This document shows, piece after piece, positions 9,301 through 17,690 of a DNA stretch of 64,000 bases. The DNA comes from UBA5069 sp964560495 (GTDB lineage Bacteria; Chloroflexota; Anaerolineae; Caldilineales; Caldilineaceae): the NCBI GenBank assembly GCA_964560495.1, contig CAZLMM010000024.1, positions 1 to 64,000 of the forward strand. Direction: 5' to 3'. Both the position numbers and the translations under genes were made by a program. The first letter of the stretch is position 1; the number at the start of each line of letters is the position of its first letter. A model generated the notes under the pieces. The model saw only the letters and a list, made by a program, of their open reading frames with translations. It was not told the origin of the DNA and made no database searches.

Positions 9301-12300
9301 TGCGGTTGAGGCGTTCATGGTCGTCGCGCACTTCGGCGGTGATGCGATACTCGCCGCCAATGTCGGTGGTGAAGGTGCACAGCGTCGGCTCATTGCCAGA
9401 GATGACCGCACACTCCTGGGGATCGGCCTCAACTTCCTTCCATTCATTGCCCTCGTATTTCCATTCCAGCCGCGCCGCAGTGACGGTTGCGTCGCGCTCA
9501 GCGACCGGGTTGCCATCCAGGTCGCTGACGATGACTTCCACTTCCAACGGGTCGCCTTGCTCCACAAAGGTGCGCAAGCTGCGCAGCCCCACGTACAGCT
9601 CGGAAGGGTGCACCAACAGATTTGTGCTGGCGGCCCACGCCTGGCGGTTCACATCCATCACCCGGCCTTCAGCCAGCACAGTGTAGGGACGCGGCTGTTC
9701 GCTCTCCACAAAGGCCATGTCGAGATAGTGCTTGCCGGTGGGGTCGGTCTTGCCGGTGTATGTTTGCGTTCCGCCCTGACCGCCGCCAAAGTCGCCGAAA
9801 AAGACATCGCCGGCGTAGAAGCCGTAGTCATAGATGTACCACCAGGGCGTCCACTCGCCAAAGATAAAATCAGGCCAGTTGGGCGGTGAATAGCTGCCTG
9901 CCTGCGAGCTGACGGTCCAGGTCGTCTCGGCGTTGGGCAGGGGGCCGCCGGCGTAGTATTGGGCCGAGATGGAGACCGTGGCGTCGTCGCCCAGGAAGTA
10001 GGGGCCTTCGCCTTCGGGCTGGGCCTTGACCTCAAATTCTGGACGGCGAAATTCCTGAATTTGGAAAGAGTAGTAGCTATCCACCCCGTAGACGTTGCTC
10101 ACGCCGCTCGCAAAGAGGCGGATGTCGCCATAGCCCAGGTTAGCGTTTTCGGGAATTGTGAAGTTGAAGGCGAAGCCGCCCAGGTCGTTGACATCGGCTG
10201 CGCCCTCGGCGATCCTGTTGCCCTGCGGCTCGGTCACCTCATAGTGGACTGAAGTCGGCCCACCCCCCACCAGACCAACATCGCCGTCCTGTCCAGCGCC
10301 TACGCGCCGCAGCCAACCCTTGACGTGCACCTCTTCCGTGGGGCGATACATCTGGCGGTCATCGAAGACATACCAACGGAGCATGTCGTTGGTGGTTTGC
10401 TTGCTCCAGCCCGAATTGCCGTAGTAGTCCCACTGGCTGCGGGGCAGGATAGCGACATCCTGGTCTTGAGAACCAACCAGCAAGTAGCCCACCTGGTTGG
10501 TCAATTCCAGATCGAGGCTGCCGTCGTCGCCGGTGACGCCTTCGCTGCTGGCGCCATATAGCTCGATTGTCACATCCTTCAGCGGCGCGCCGTCGGCCAA
10601 GGCGGTGGCCCACACCAGCAGGTCGCTGTGATCCGAGAAGGCGTCCAGGCCGATCTGGGTAATCTGCACCCAGGATTGGACCACGGTGCGGTCGCGTTCG
10701 CCAAAGAGCGGCTCGGGCAGATCCACCACCACGATGAGATGGCCGGTCGTACTGTCGCCCAGAGCCGGTGTGAGGTCGATCATGGTTTCGGTGATCTCAT
10801 CCGGCTGCCCTTCCACCGAGATGGTGTCTTCCATGACGAGCTGGCCGGGCGGCGTTGGCTGAGGATTGTTCCAATAGTCGCGCAGATAGGTGAGCCAGCT
10901 TTTCCAATCATCCGGCGTCACTGCATAGACCCGCACATGAAGCCGCGGATAGTTGACCGAATAGACGTTAAAGGTGGGCTGTTGCGCCGTGGGGTCAAGG
11001 GTGCTCAACACCTGGGACGGGCCGGTCAGATAGGCGTCGGCGTTGCCAGTGCGGAAGGTGAAGCTTTGGTCGTCCCCCAGGGTCTGGCCAAAGACATCCA
11101 CAATGGCGCCGCTCACAGTCAGCTCGTAGGTGCTGCGTCCGGCGGTCGCGCCCTGCACCTGCAAGACGTTGCCAAACGCGTTGACCACCTTGCCAGGGAT
11201 TTCAGGTTCGACTGCCACCCATGCGGGATCAAAGGCTTCAGAATTCAACGGATTGTTGAAGAGAACATCGAAGGGCGCGCCAGGTGGACAGCGTGCTCCT
11301 CCCCAACTGCAACGCGCTTCGGTGACGCGCAAAGGCGCGTAGGTCTGGAAGCTGAAAGCCTGCACCTCTGTCGTGGTCAAGGGTCCTTCAGCGGAGGGTG
11401 TACCAGGGCCGATGTTGACGTTGACCGTGGCGTCGGCCGGGAACTCCTCTTCAGCGCGGAAGGCCAGCCAGCGGCTTTCGCCGGCGCTCTTGGCCAGGTT
11501 GCTCACGTCCTTGTCAGCCGCCACCTCCTCTTCCGTCGCCAGGCGCAGGGCGAACTCCTCCCGGCCTGCGGTGACAAGGATCGTCTCCAACACGGCGACC
11601 GGGTCGATGCGCTGGTCGAGGGCAACGAACATGAGCGTGTCGCGATGCTGAGGGCCATAGCTCGGCCATGAGTTGATGACGGTCGGCGGCGGCGTGGAGA
11701 AGGTCCACTGGACGCTCTCTTCCAACACGCCGCCCGTGGCCGAAGTTGTCCCGGCGGGCACGGCCGCCTCGAAGATCGTAGCCATGGGGAAGCGGTCGAT
11801 CTCGTCGGACTGATACTCAAAAGTCAACGTCTTCGTGCCGTTCCATTTCCACACGCCGGGCAGCTCGGGCGTAAGTTTGACCGGAACATCCGCCGCGCTC
11901 AGTTCCTCCAGCGTCGCCAGGGGAACCATGGGCTGGTTGAAGCTCACCTGCAAGAAAGGCGCCAGGTCGATTGCGCCTTCAGGTGCAAAGCGCAGCACCT
12001 CCAGCGGACCGCTTACAACATCCGCAGGCGTAGGCGCGGTGGCCGTGGGTGGAAAACTCTCCTCGATGACGACGCTGGGCGTAGGCGGCGGCAGACTGGC
12101 CGGCGGCAGGTTGAACTCCTCTGCATCGCCAGTTTCTGCTTTCAGCGGCGGCAGGCGATCCAACAATGCCTGCGTTTCAGCGGCAGAGAGGAGGACGCCC
12201 GCGGTCGCCGTCGTGGCGACGGTTGTCTGGGGCCGTTCAGCGCCCTCGCCCAGCACGATGGTCAGGCCGCCAGGCGATGATGGCTGCTGGATGCGCCCGC

Positions 12301-12466
12301 CGGACGGCGAAGATTGGCGACTGGCGCTCCATCCCAGACTGCGGCTGGCGGCGAGGCTGGCGTTGCTGGCCGGGCCGACCTGCGCCAGCAAGAGCGAAAG
12401 AATGGCAAGCAGCGTGATAGCGGACAAGACGCGACGGTTGATAGGTCTTCTATTGGGGTGACGCAT
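6326..12466 (-). CDS. Secreted bacterial alpha-2-macroglobulin family protein with thioester motif
   Basis: The 2046-aa protein starts with a signal peptide (hydrophobic stretch about 12-30) without a lipobox cysteine, followed by a proline-rich linker. Long beta-rich macroglobulin domains follow. The thioester motif CSEQ occurs in YPFECSEQ (Cys about 1554), followed by an alpha-helical thioester domain with repeated tryptophan/GGWPIW-type helices. A Gly/Ala/Met-rich, low-complexity region near residues 1275-1320 is a good bait-region candidate. Family members trap proteases that attack the cell envelope. GGAGGA lies ideally upstream of the ATG at 12466. No pbpC (penicillin-binding protein 1C) gene adjoins it, unlike in many proteobacteria. 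Likely a single-gene transcript. Confidence 0.9.
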   Translation of the reverse strand: MRHPNRRPINRRVLSAITLLAILSLLLAQVGPASNASLAASRSLGWSASRQSSPSGGRIQQPSSPGGLTIVLGEGAERPQTTVATTATAGVLLSAAETQALLDRLPPLKAETGDAEEFNLPPASLPPPTPSVVIEESFPPTATAPTPADVVSGPLEVLRFAPEGAIDLAPFLQVSFNQPMVPLATLEELSAADVPVKLTPELPGVWKWNGTKTLTFEYQSDEIDRFPMATIFEAAVPAGTTSATGGVLEESVQWTFSTPPPTVINSWPSYGPQHRDTLMFVALDQRIDPVAVLETILVTAGREEFALRLATEEEVAADKDVSNLAKSAGESRWLAFRAEEEFPADATVNVNIGPGTPSAEGPLTTTEVQAFSFQTYAPLRVTEARCSWGGARCPPGAPFDVLFNNPLNSEAFDPAWVAVEPEIPGKVVNAFGNVLQVQGATAGRSTYELTVSGAIVDVFGQTLGDDQSFTFRTGNADAYLTGPSQVLSTLDPTAQQPTFNVYSVNYPRLHVRVYAVTPDDWKSWLTYLRDYWNNPQPTPPGQLVMEDTISVEGQPDEITETMIDLTPALGDSTTGHLIVVVDLPEPLFGERDRTVVQSWVQITQIGLDAFSDHSDLLVWATALADGAPLKDVTIELYGASSEGVTGDDGSLDLELTNQVGYLLVGSQDQDVAILPRSQWDYYGNSGWSKQTTNDMLRWYVFDDRQMYRPTEEVHVKGWLRRVGAGQDGDVGLVGGGPTSVHYEVTEPQGNRIAEGAADVNDLGGFAFNFTIPENANLGYGDIRLFASGVSNVYGVDSYYSFQIQEFRRPEFEVKAQPEGEGPYFLGDDATVSISAQYYAGGPLPNAETTWTVSSQAGSYSPPNWPDFIFGEWTPWWYIYDYGFYAGDVFFGDFGGGQGGTQTYTGKTDPTGKHYLDMAFVESEQPRPYTVLAEGRVMDVNRQAWAASTNLLVHPSELYVGLRSLRTFVEQGDPLEVEVIVSDLDGNPVAERDATVTAARLEWKYEGNEWKEVEADPQECAVISGNEPTLCTFTTDIGGEYRITAEVRDDHERLNRTMFTRWVSGGPTIPSRSVEQEQVELIPDKETYAPGDVAEILVIAPFAPAEGQLTVARDGILYTEHFSLGEGSTTLRVPIEDAHIPNLNIQVDVNGSAPRLDDKGQPMEDVPPRPAYASGSLNLRIPPVIRTLSLEIDPEATELEPGAETAINLRAVDANGEPVENAELAVVVVDEAILALTGYRIPDPLIVFYSERSAGVESVYGRGSIVLANPEELAKQTGNMAFGIGGGGEAMMESAAMLAAAAPMPTMAADMLARGDQAAGNEAPTPIAVRADFNPLAVFAPAVRTDADGKARVEFTLPDNLTRYRVTVVAATEKQFGQAEANITARLPLMVRPAAPRFLNFGDRFELPIVVQNQTEEALEVDVAVEVSNLLLGDPEQSEGTAANAGQRVVVPANDRVEVRFPTTTDNAGTARFQAAAASGAYADAARGELPVYTPATTEAFAVYGVVDEGAIAQPIAQPQNVFPQFGGLEVSSSSTALSALTDAVLYLSDYPFECSEQISSRVLGIASLRDALTAFQAEGLPPPEQIDAAMARDIQRLESMQNLDGGWPIWEKGKESVPFYSIHVAHALQRARLKDYRVSDATLSAAREHLRNIEAYYPSWYSELTRDTLSAYALYVRNLMDDPDTTKARNLLNEKPLDDQSLEQIAWLWQVLNDDPASTAEVEAIRRHVDNRAVETAGAANFTTSYGDDAWVLLHSNRRTDAIVLDAMINDDPENELIPKVVTGLLAHRTNGAWSNTQENVFVLIALDRYFNTFENVTPDFIARMWLGETFVAQHEFEGYSNESRLTTVPMSFLVEQPGVRDFVIGKEGDGRLYYRLGLRYAPTDLRLDPLDMGFVVQRTYSAVDDPADVRRDEDGVWHVRAGARVRINLTMVADNRRYHVALVDPLPAGFEPINPALATSESAPGGDPMAAPYGWWWYGTWYQHQNLRDSRAEAFTPLLWDGVYNYSYVARATTPGEFVAPPAKAEEMYMPEVFGRSGSDRVVIE

Positions 12467-12967
12467 AACGGTTTCCTCCTCCGGTGCGTGTGGTCAATTC
12501 ATACCTTCCCCTTCACACCTTCCAGGAAGCTCTGAGCTTCCTGGAAGATTGGATGCGGGAAGATTCGATGCAAGAAAAATCTCAGACAAACCCTGTGCAT
12601 GGATCATAGTGGTAAACATGCCTGCTTGCAAGCTGATCCAGGACGGGTGAGCAGCGAGGAGTGTTCCGGGCAATTCTGGCGTCGTCTATGGGCCAGGCGT
12701 CGCTTCTCTCCAACTGCGTTTGTCACGCTGCAAGCGTGACCTACAGCAAGCCAATTTTTGGCAATAAACGATGATGAACTGGGGTTGCGTTTGTCACGCT
12801 GCAAGCGTGACCTACAATTACTGCAGAAAACGTTTGGCGCCCACCCTCTCAAGTCCGGCTGTAGGGTGAAATTCGGGACAATGGCACACAGAGATGTAGA
12901 ACAGGCTGGTCTATGATATGCCCCAGGGCATAGGAAAGTGGCTGGCGGCGATGGGGGTATCTCAGCA
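12467..12967. other. Large intergenic region with two copies of a palindromic repeat
   Basis: About 500 bp lie between the divergent macroglobulin and ABC genes. It contains two identical 31-bp repeats (see 12715-12816) and a short inverted repeat AGCTTCCTGGAAG/CTTCCAGGAAGCT near 12519-12547. No ORF resembling a protein was seen. Promoters for both flanking genes must lie here, but none could be assigned with confidence. Confidence 0.5.
12715..12816. repeat. Two copies of a 31-bp palindrome-containing repeat
   Basis: Identical 31-bp sequences at 12715-12745 and 12786-12816 begin TGCGTTTGTCACGCT and end GCGTGACCTACA. Each contains the hairpin GTCACGCT-GCA-AGCGTGAC. The copies are 40 bp apart. 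The CCTAC end resembles the ends of other hairpin repeats in this window (20126, 32855, 58044). Confidence 0.85.
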
Positions 12968-13789
12968 ATGTCGGCGCAGCAAAGCGAGACGAAGAGCATG
13001 GATTACGCAGTGATAGAAAAAGTCAACGGGCCGTCGCCTGGGCGACAACCAGGAGTGGTCAACGGCGCAGCCGTCAAACCCACGCTCATCCGCCTGGAGG
13101 GGCTGACCAAAATCTACACCGAGGCAGGCCAAAGCCGCATTGTCTTGGATGAACTGAGTCGTGAATTCTACGCCGGCGAATTCGTCTGTCTCCTGGGCAA
13201 GTCGGGCAGCGGTAAGAGCACCCTCCTCAATCTGATCTCTGGCATCGACGCGCCCAGCGCCGGCCATGTCCACATTATGGGGACGAGTCGCCCCGTCGCC
13301 ATCACCGCGCTGAGCGAACACGAGCGCACCCTTTTTCGTCGTCGCCATATCGGCATCGTTTTTCAGTTCTTCAACCTGATCCCCACCCTGACAATTCTGG
13401 AAAACGTGACGCTACCCCTGGAACTCAACGGTGAGCGGCGCAACATACGCCAGTCTGCCGCCGCCCTGCTCGACCGGGTGGGGCTGGGCAACCGACTCAA
13501 CGCCTACCCGGACAAGCTCAGCGGCGGCGAGCAGCAGCGCGTCGCCATCGCTCGCGCCCTGGCCCACGACCCACTGCTGATCCTGGCCGATGAACCCACC
13601 GGCAATCTGGATGAAGAGACCGGTCAGCGGGTGCTCGGCCTGCTGCTGGAGCTGACCCGCGACAGCGGCAAAACTCTTTTCATGGCGACCCATGCGCCCG
13701 AGGTAGCCCGCCAGGCCGACCGGGTGCTCCATCTGGACCACGGCAAGCTGGTGAGCGATGCGGCGTGGCGCGAGGCGCACGAAGAATAA
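12968..13789 (+). CDS. ABC transporter ATP-binding protein, LolD/MacB type
   Basis: The protein (273 aa from ATG 12968) is a soluble ABC ATPase with Walker A GKSGSGKST, Q-loop VFQFFNLIPTL, signature LSGGEQQRVAIARAL, Walker B LILADEPTGNLD and switch MATHAPEVA. The FNLIPTLTILENVTLP signature is typical of the LolD/MacB/FtsE-like group that works with FtsX-type permeases. The TAA stop is followed directly by the ATG of the permease gene, so the two are coupled. The start is uncertain: GTG 12938 and ATG 12998 are in frame and none has a strong ribosome binding site; the first roughly 40 residues are poorly conserved in character. Likely role is mechanotransmission for lipoprotein or peptide movement, not classical transport. 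Confidence 0.88.
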   Translation: MSAQQSETKSMDYAVIEKVNGPSPGRQPGVVNGAAVKPTLIRLEGLTKIYTEAGQSRIVLDELSREFYAGEFVCLLGKSGSGKSTLLNLISGIDAPSAGHVHIMGTSRPVAITALSEHERTLFRRRHIGIVFQFFNLIPTLTILENVTLPLELNGERRNIRQSAAALLDRVGLGNRLNAYPDKLSGGEQQRVAIARALAHDPLLILADEPTGNLDEETGQRVLGLLLELTRDSGKTLFMATHAPEVARQADRVLHLDHGKLVSDAAWREAHEE

Positions 13790-16366
13790 ATGACACTCCA
13801 CACCATTTTTCGACAAGTCTGGCGACATGCCCTGCGCCGGCCCCTGCAAAGCCTCTTTTTTGTTCTGGGCGTCGCCATCGGCGTTGCCATGATCGTCGCC
13901 ATTGACCTGGCCAATGGTTCGGCCCAGCGCGCCTTCGAGCTGGGCGCAGAGAGCGTCGCCGGCCGCGCCACCCATCAGATCAACGGCGGACCCCAAGGCA
14001 TCGACGAGGCCGTCTACACTGATCTGCGTCGAGAGATGGGCTATCGCCTGAGCGCGCCCGTCGTCGAAAGCTACGTCATCGCCGAAACACTGGATGTGCA
14101 ACCCATGCGTCTACTGGGCGTGGATCCCTTTGCCGAAGGTCCCTTCCGCGCCTATCTGGGATTGGGCGACCAGTCCAGAAATCCGGCCGCCGACTATCTG
14201 GCCGAGTTAATGGCGACGCCCAACACCGCCCTGCTCAGTCAGGTTGTTGCAGAGCGTTACGGGGTGAAGACGGGCGATGTCCTTTCTGTGCGCGACGGCG
14301 TGGCGGAGCATCTACTCACTGTCGTTGGTCTTTTGCAGCCCTCGGATGCCCTGAGCCGTCGCGCGTTGGATGGTCTACTGTTGACTGACATCGCTACGGC
14401 GCAGGAGATATTGGGCAAGGTGGGACGGCTCGACCGTATCGACCTGATCATCGCCGAGGGCGAGGAGGGCGAAGCTGAGTTGACTCGACTGCGGCAGTGG
14501 CTGCCTGCGGGCGTGGCCCTCGACGTTGCGACCAGTCGCGGCGGAACCGTGGACGATATGACCGCCGCGTTTCGTCTCAACCTGAGCGCGCTCAGCCTGT
14601 TGGCGCTGGTGGTGGGCATGTTCCTCATCTATAACACCGTCACCTTTGGCGTGGTGCAGCGGCGTCCTGTGCTGGGCGCGCTGCGCGCCCTGGGCATGAC
14701 TCGTCGCGAAATCTACGCGCTGATTTTGCTGGAAGCCGGCGTTTTGGGTCTCATTGGTTCGGCGTTGGGTCTGGCTCTGGGCGTGTTGTTGGGGCGCGGC
14801 GCAGTGCAGTTGGTGACGCAGACGGTCAACGACCTCTTCTTCGTGGTCTCCGTGCGCGAGATCGACATCCCCACGATGACGCTGGTCAAAGGCGGGATCA
14901 TCGGCGTGGCGGCAGCGTTGGTGGGCGCAGCCCTGCCCGCCTATGAAGCCACCAGTACGCCGCCTGCTGGCGCGCTGCGTCGCAGCAGCGTGGAAGATCG
15001 GGCGCGGCGTCTGCTACCCTGGCTGACCGCTGGCGGCGTGGGGCTGCTGCTCGCGGGCGGCCTGCTCATGATTCCCGACGCCAGCCTGGTCATTGCCTTT
15101 GGCGGCCTCTTCGCTCTTATCATCGGTGCAGCGTTCTGTACGCCTGTTTTGCTCTTGGGGATGATGATGCTCGTCCAGTCCGTTCTGCATGGCTCGGGCG
15201 TTATCGCCCGCATGGCGCCGCGCACAGTGACGCGCTCTCTCAGCCGTACTGCCGTTGCCGTGGCCGCGCTCATGGTGGCGGTCAGCGTCATCATCGGCGT
15301 GGGCGTCATGATCGGCAGCTTCCGCGTCACCGTGGTGCGTTGGCTGGATGATGTGCTGCAAGCAGATATTTTCGTCTCGCCGCCTTCGTTGCAGAGTAAC
15401 CAGATTACGACCACTCTTGACCCGCAGGTTGTGGAGCGGTTGAGGCAGTTTCCCGGCGTCGTCCGCCTGGCGACGACGCGCGGGGTGGACATGACCGCGC
15501 GGCTGCCAGGGCGCGACCAGCCCATCCAGACGCGGTTGGTAGCCTTGAGCCAGGATCTGGCCGGCGACGACCGGCGCTATCACGCGGCGGTGGGCGACGC
15601 CGCAGAAACCTGGCGGGCGGTGGAGCAGGGCGGCGTAGTGGTCAACGAACCCATGGCCAATCGCTATGATCTCGCGGTGGGTGATCCATTGGCGCTGATG
15701 AGCGATCATGGGCCGGTCGAATTCCCCATTGTCGGCGTGTCGGTGGATTTCAACGTCAACCCGACTGTCACCATGCACGACCCGGTCTACCGCCGTCACT
15801 GGCAAGATGAAGGCATATCGGCGGTGGGTTTGTTCATCGAGCCAGGGCAGGATGTGGACGACAAGGTGGCCGAGTTGCGGGCAGCTTTTGCCGGGACGAA
15901 CGAGCTGGTGGTGCGTTCCAATCGCGGGGTGCGCGGCGACGCGTTGGCGGTTTTCGACCGCACCTTTGCCATCACCGTGGCGCTGCAATTGCTGGCGACG
16001 CTGGTGGCCTTCATCGGCATCCTCAGTACGCTCATGAGTTTACAGCTTGAACGCACGCGCGAGATCGGCGTGTTGCGCGCCAACGGCATGACCCGGCGTC
16101 AATTATGGCGGCTCTCCCTGTTGGAAACAGGTCTCATGGGCGTCAGCGCCGGAATACTGGCCCTGCCCACCGGCGTGCTGCTGGCAGTGGTGCTCATCTA
16201 CATCATCAACCTGCGTTCCTTTGGCTGGACCCTGGAGATGCAGCTTCAGCCCCAAACGTTCGTGCAGGCGTTTGCGGTTGCGCTCTTTGCTGCGCTGTTG
16301 GCTGGCCTTTATCCCGCCTGGCGTTTGGGGCAGATGCAGCCCGCCGCGGCGGTGCGCGCAGAGTGA
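13790..16366 (+). CDS. FtsX-like (MacB-type) ABC permease, long form
   Basis: The 858-aa protein has a membrane helix near residues 20-40, an extracytoplasmic MacB-PCD-like domain, and a helix cluster around 265-390 containing the LRALGMTRREIY coupling motif. A second helix cluster follows around 410-510, then another extracytoplasmic domain, and a C-terminal FtsX domain with LRANGMTRRQLW. The duplicated FtsX architecture resembles LolC/E or YbbP-type permeases, in which one polypeptide supplies both halves. It starts immediately at the stop of the ATPase gene. Substrate unknown; lipid, lipoprotein or antimicrobial-peptide handling is typical. Confidence 0.88.
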   Translation: MTLHTIFRQVWRHALRRPLQSLFFVLGVAIGVAMIVAIDLANGSAQRAFELGAESVAGRATHQINGGPQGIDEAVYTDLRREMGYRLSAPVVESYVIAETLDVQPMRLLGVDPFAEGPFRAYLGLGDQSRNPAADYLAELMATPNTALLSQVVAERYGVKTGDVLSVRDGVAEHLLTVVGLLQPSDALSRRALDGLLLTDIATAQEILGKVGRLDRIDLIIAEGEEGEAELTRLRQWLPAGVALDVATSRGGTVDDMTAAFRLNLSALSLLALVVGMFLIYNTVTFGVVQRRPVLGALRALGMTRREIYALILLEAGVLGLIGSALGLALGVLLGRGAVQLVTQTVNDLFFVVSVREIDIPTMTLVKGGIIGVAAALVGAALPAYEATSTPPAGALRRSSVEDRARRLLPWLTAGGVGLLLAGGLLMIPDASLVIAFGGLFALIIGAAFCTPVLLLGMMMLVQSVLHGSGVIARMAPRTVTRSLSRTAVAVAALMVAVSVIIGVGVMIGSFRVTVVRWLDDVLQADIFVSPPSLQSNQITTTLDPQVVERLRQFPGVVRLATTRGVDMTARLPGRDQPIQTRLVALSQDLAGDDRRYHAAVGDAAETWRAVEQGGVVVNEPMANRYDLAVGDPLALMSDHGPVEFPIVGVSVDFNVNPTVTMHDPVYRRHWQDEGISAVGLFIEPGQDVDDKVAELRAAFAGTNELVVRSNRGVRGDALAVFDRTFAITVALQLLATLVAFIGILSTLMSLQLERTREIGVLRANGMTRRQLWRLSLLETGLMGVSAGILALPTGVLLAVVLIYIINLRSFGWTLEMQLQPQTFVQAFAVALFAALLAGLYPAWRLGQMQPAAAVRAE

Positions 16367-16493
16367 GCTTGCCGCCTCTATCTCCAAGCTGTGTAATGGT
16401 TCGCGCTTCGGCCTTGCTGGATGCTACAATAAGTTGTTGTGGGCAACGACCCTGATACATTTCGTTCAAGAGCACTCCAAGGACTTGCACACG

Positions 16494-17687
16494 ATGAAAC
16501 TAGCGAAGCAACTTGAAAAATTGGGCACCGAGACGGCCTTCGCTGTTTCGGCTGCGGCTGCGGCTTGGGCCGCAAAGGGTCACAAGGTCTATCCTTTCCA
16601 TCTGGGCGACATGAACATCCCCACGCCGGAGAACATCGTGGAGGCCACCTACAAGGCGATCCGCGACGGCTACACCGGTTATTGTCCAGGGGCCGGCATC
16701 CCGCAGCTGCGCGCGGTGCTGGCCGACGATGTAGGCGCCAAGCGTGGCGTGCATTACACGGCAGAGCAGGTCTCGGTTCAGCCTGGCGGCAAGCCGGTCA
16801 TCGGCAAATTTTTGGCCGCAGTGATGAACCCCGGCGACGAGGTGCTCTACCCCAACCCTGGCTATCCCATCTACGAATCGCAGATCGAGTATCAAGGCGG
16901 GGTGGCTATCCCCTATGGCTATCTTCAGACCGAGAGCGGCTATGTGTTGGACTTGGACGCCATCAGGCGCTCGGTGAACAACCGCACCGTCGCGCTCATC
17001 TACAACAACTATCAGAACCCCACGGGCGCGCAATCCACCCGCCAGGAGATGGAGGCGCTGGCCGAGATTGCGTTGGAACACGACCTGTGGGTGCTCAGCG
17101 ACGACGCGTATTATGAGATTCGCTACGGCGGCGAACCGCTCTCGATTGTCAATCTGCCTGGAATGCAGGAGCGCACGGTCATCCTCTACACCTGCTCCAA
17201 GCGTTTCGCCATGACGGGCTGGCGGTTGGGCGCAGCCATCGGCCCCCAGCCAGTCATCGACGCCATCAACAAATTCAACACCAACGCCGAATCGTGCACC
17301 ACCCACTTCATCCAACGCGCCATGGTTGAGGCGATCCCTGGCGACCCCAGCGGGCCTGACGCCATCGTGGAAATCCTGCGTCAGCGGCGGGATGCGGCCG
17401 TCGCCGGGCTGAACGCCATCGACGGCGTCTCCATCCATGCGCCTGAGAGCACCTTCTATCTCTTTATAAATGTCTCGCAGATCATGGCGCGCAAGGGGTT
17501 GACCCAGGTCAATCAGCTCATGGATGAGGCGCTGCAAAAGACCGACGTCTCCTTCTGTACGCGCAACCACTTTGGGCGCCCACTGCCCGGCCAGAACAAT
17601 CACGCCATTCGCCTCGCCTATTCGGGCATTGATGTTCCCGACATTGTGGAAGGGCTGCAAAGGCTGAAAGTCTATTTCGAGGCGTAA
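16494..17687 (+). CDS. PLP-dependent class I/II aminotransferase
   Basis: The 397-aa fold type I enzyme carries the substrate/PLP motifs NNYQNPTG, SDDAYYEIRY and the Schiff-base lysine in YTCSKRFAMTGWRLG. The start at 16494 (MKLAKQLEK) has AAGGA about 10 nt upstream; upstream in-frame codons overlap the permease gene. Three nucleotides separate it from the following oxidoreductase, so the two form an operon. It differs from the four aminotransferase-like genes of the 38-60 kb island, which share an LGRGDPD motif absent here (this protein has FHLGDMNIPTP instead). The amino-acid substrate cannot be predicted. Confidence 0.87.
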   Translation: MKLAKQLEKLGTETAFAVSAAAAAWAAKGHKVYPFHLGDMNIPTPENIVEATYKAIRDGYTGYCPGAGIPQLRAVLADDVGAKRGVHYTAEQVSVQPGGKPVIGKFLAAVMNPGDEVLYPNPGYPIYESQIEYQGGVAIPYGYLQTESGYVLDLDAIRRSVNNRTVALIYNNYQNPTGAQSTRQEMEALAEIALEHDLWVLSDDAYYEIRYGGEPLSIVNLPGMQERTVILYTCSKRFAMTGWRLGAAIGPQPVIDAINKFNTNAESCTTHFIQRAMVEAIPGDPSGPDAIVEILRQRRDAAVAGLNAIDGVSIHAPESTFYLFINVSQIMARKGLTQVNQLMDEALQKTDVSFCTRNHFGRPLPGQNNHAIRLAYSGIDVPDIVEGLQRLKVYFEA

Positions 17688-17690
17688 AAG

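Noticed and set aside
12715..12816. Two identical 31-bp repeats with a 40-bp spacer as a minimal CRISPR array
   Set aside because: Only two copies, a strong 8-bp internal palindrome with flanks matching other dispersed hairpins, and no cas genes in the window.
16414..16430. Promoter for the aminotransferase gene at TACAAT (16425)
   Set aside because: A -10-like hexamer exists but no acceptable -35 box at 16-19 nt spacing.
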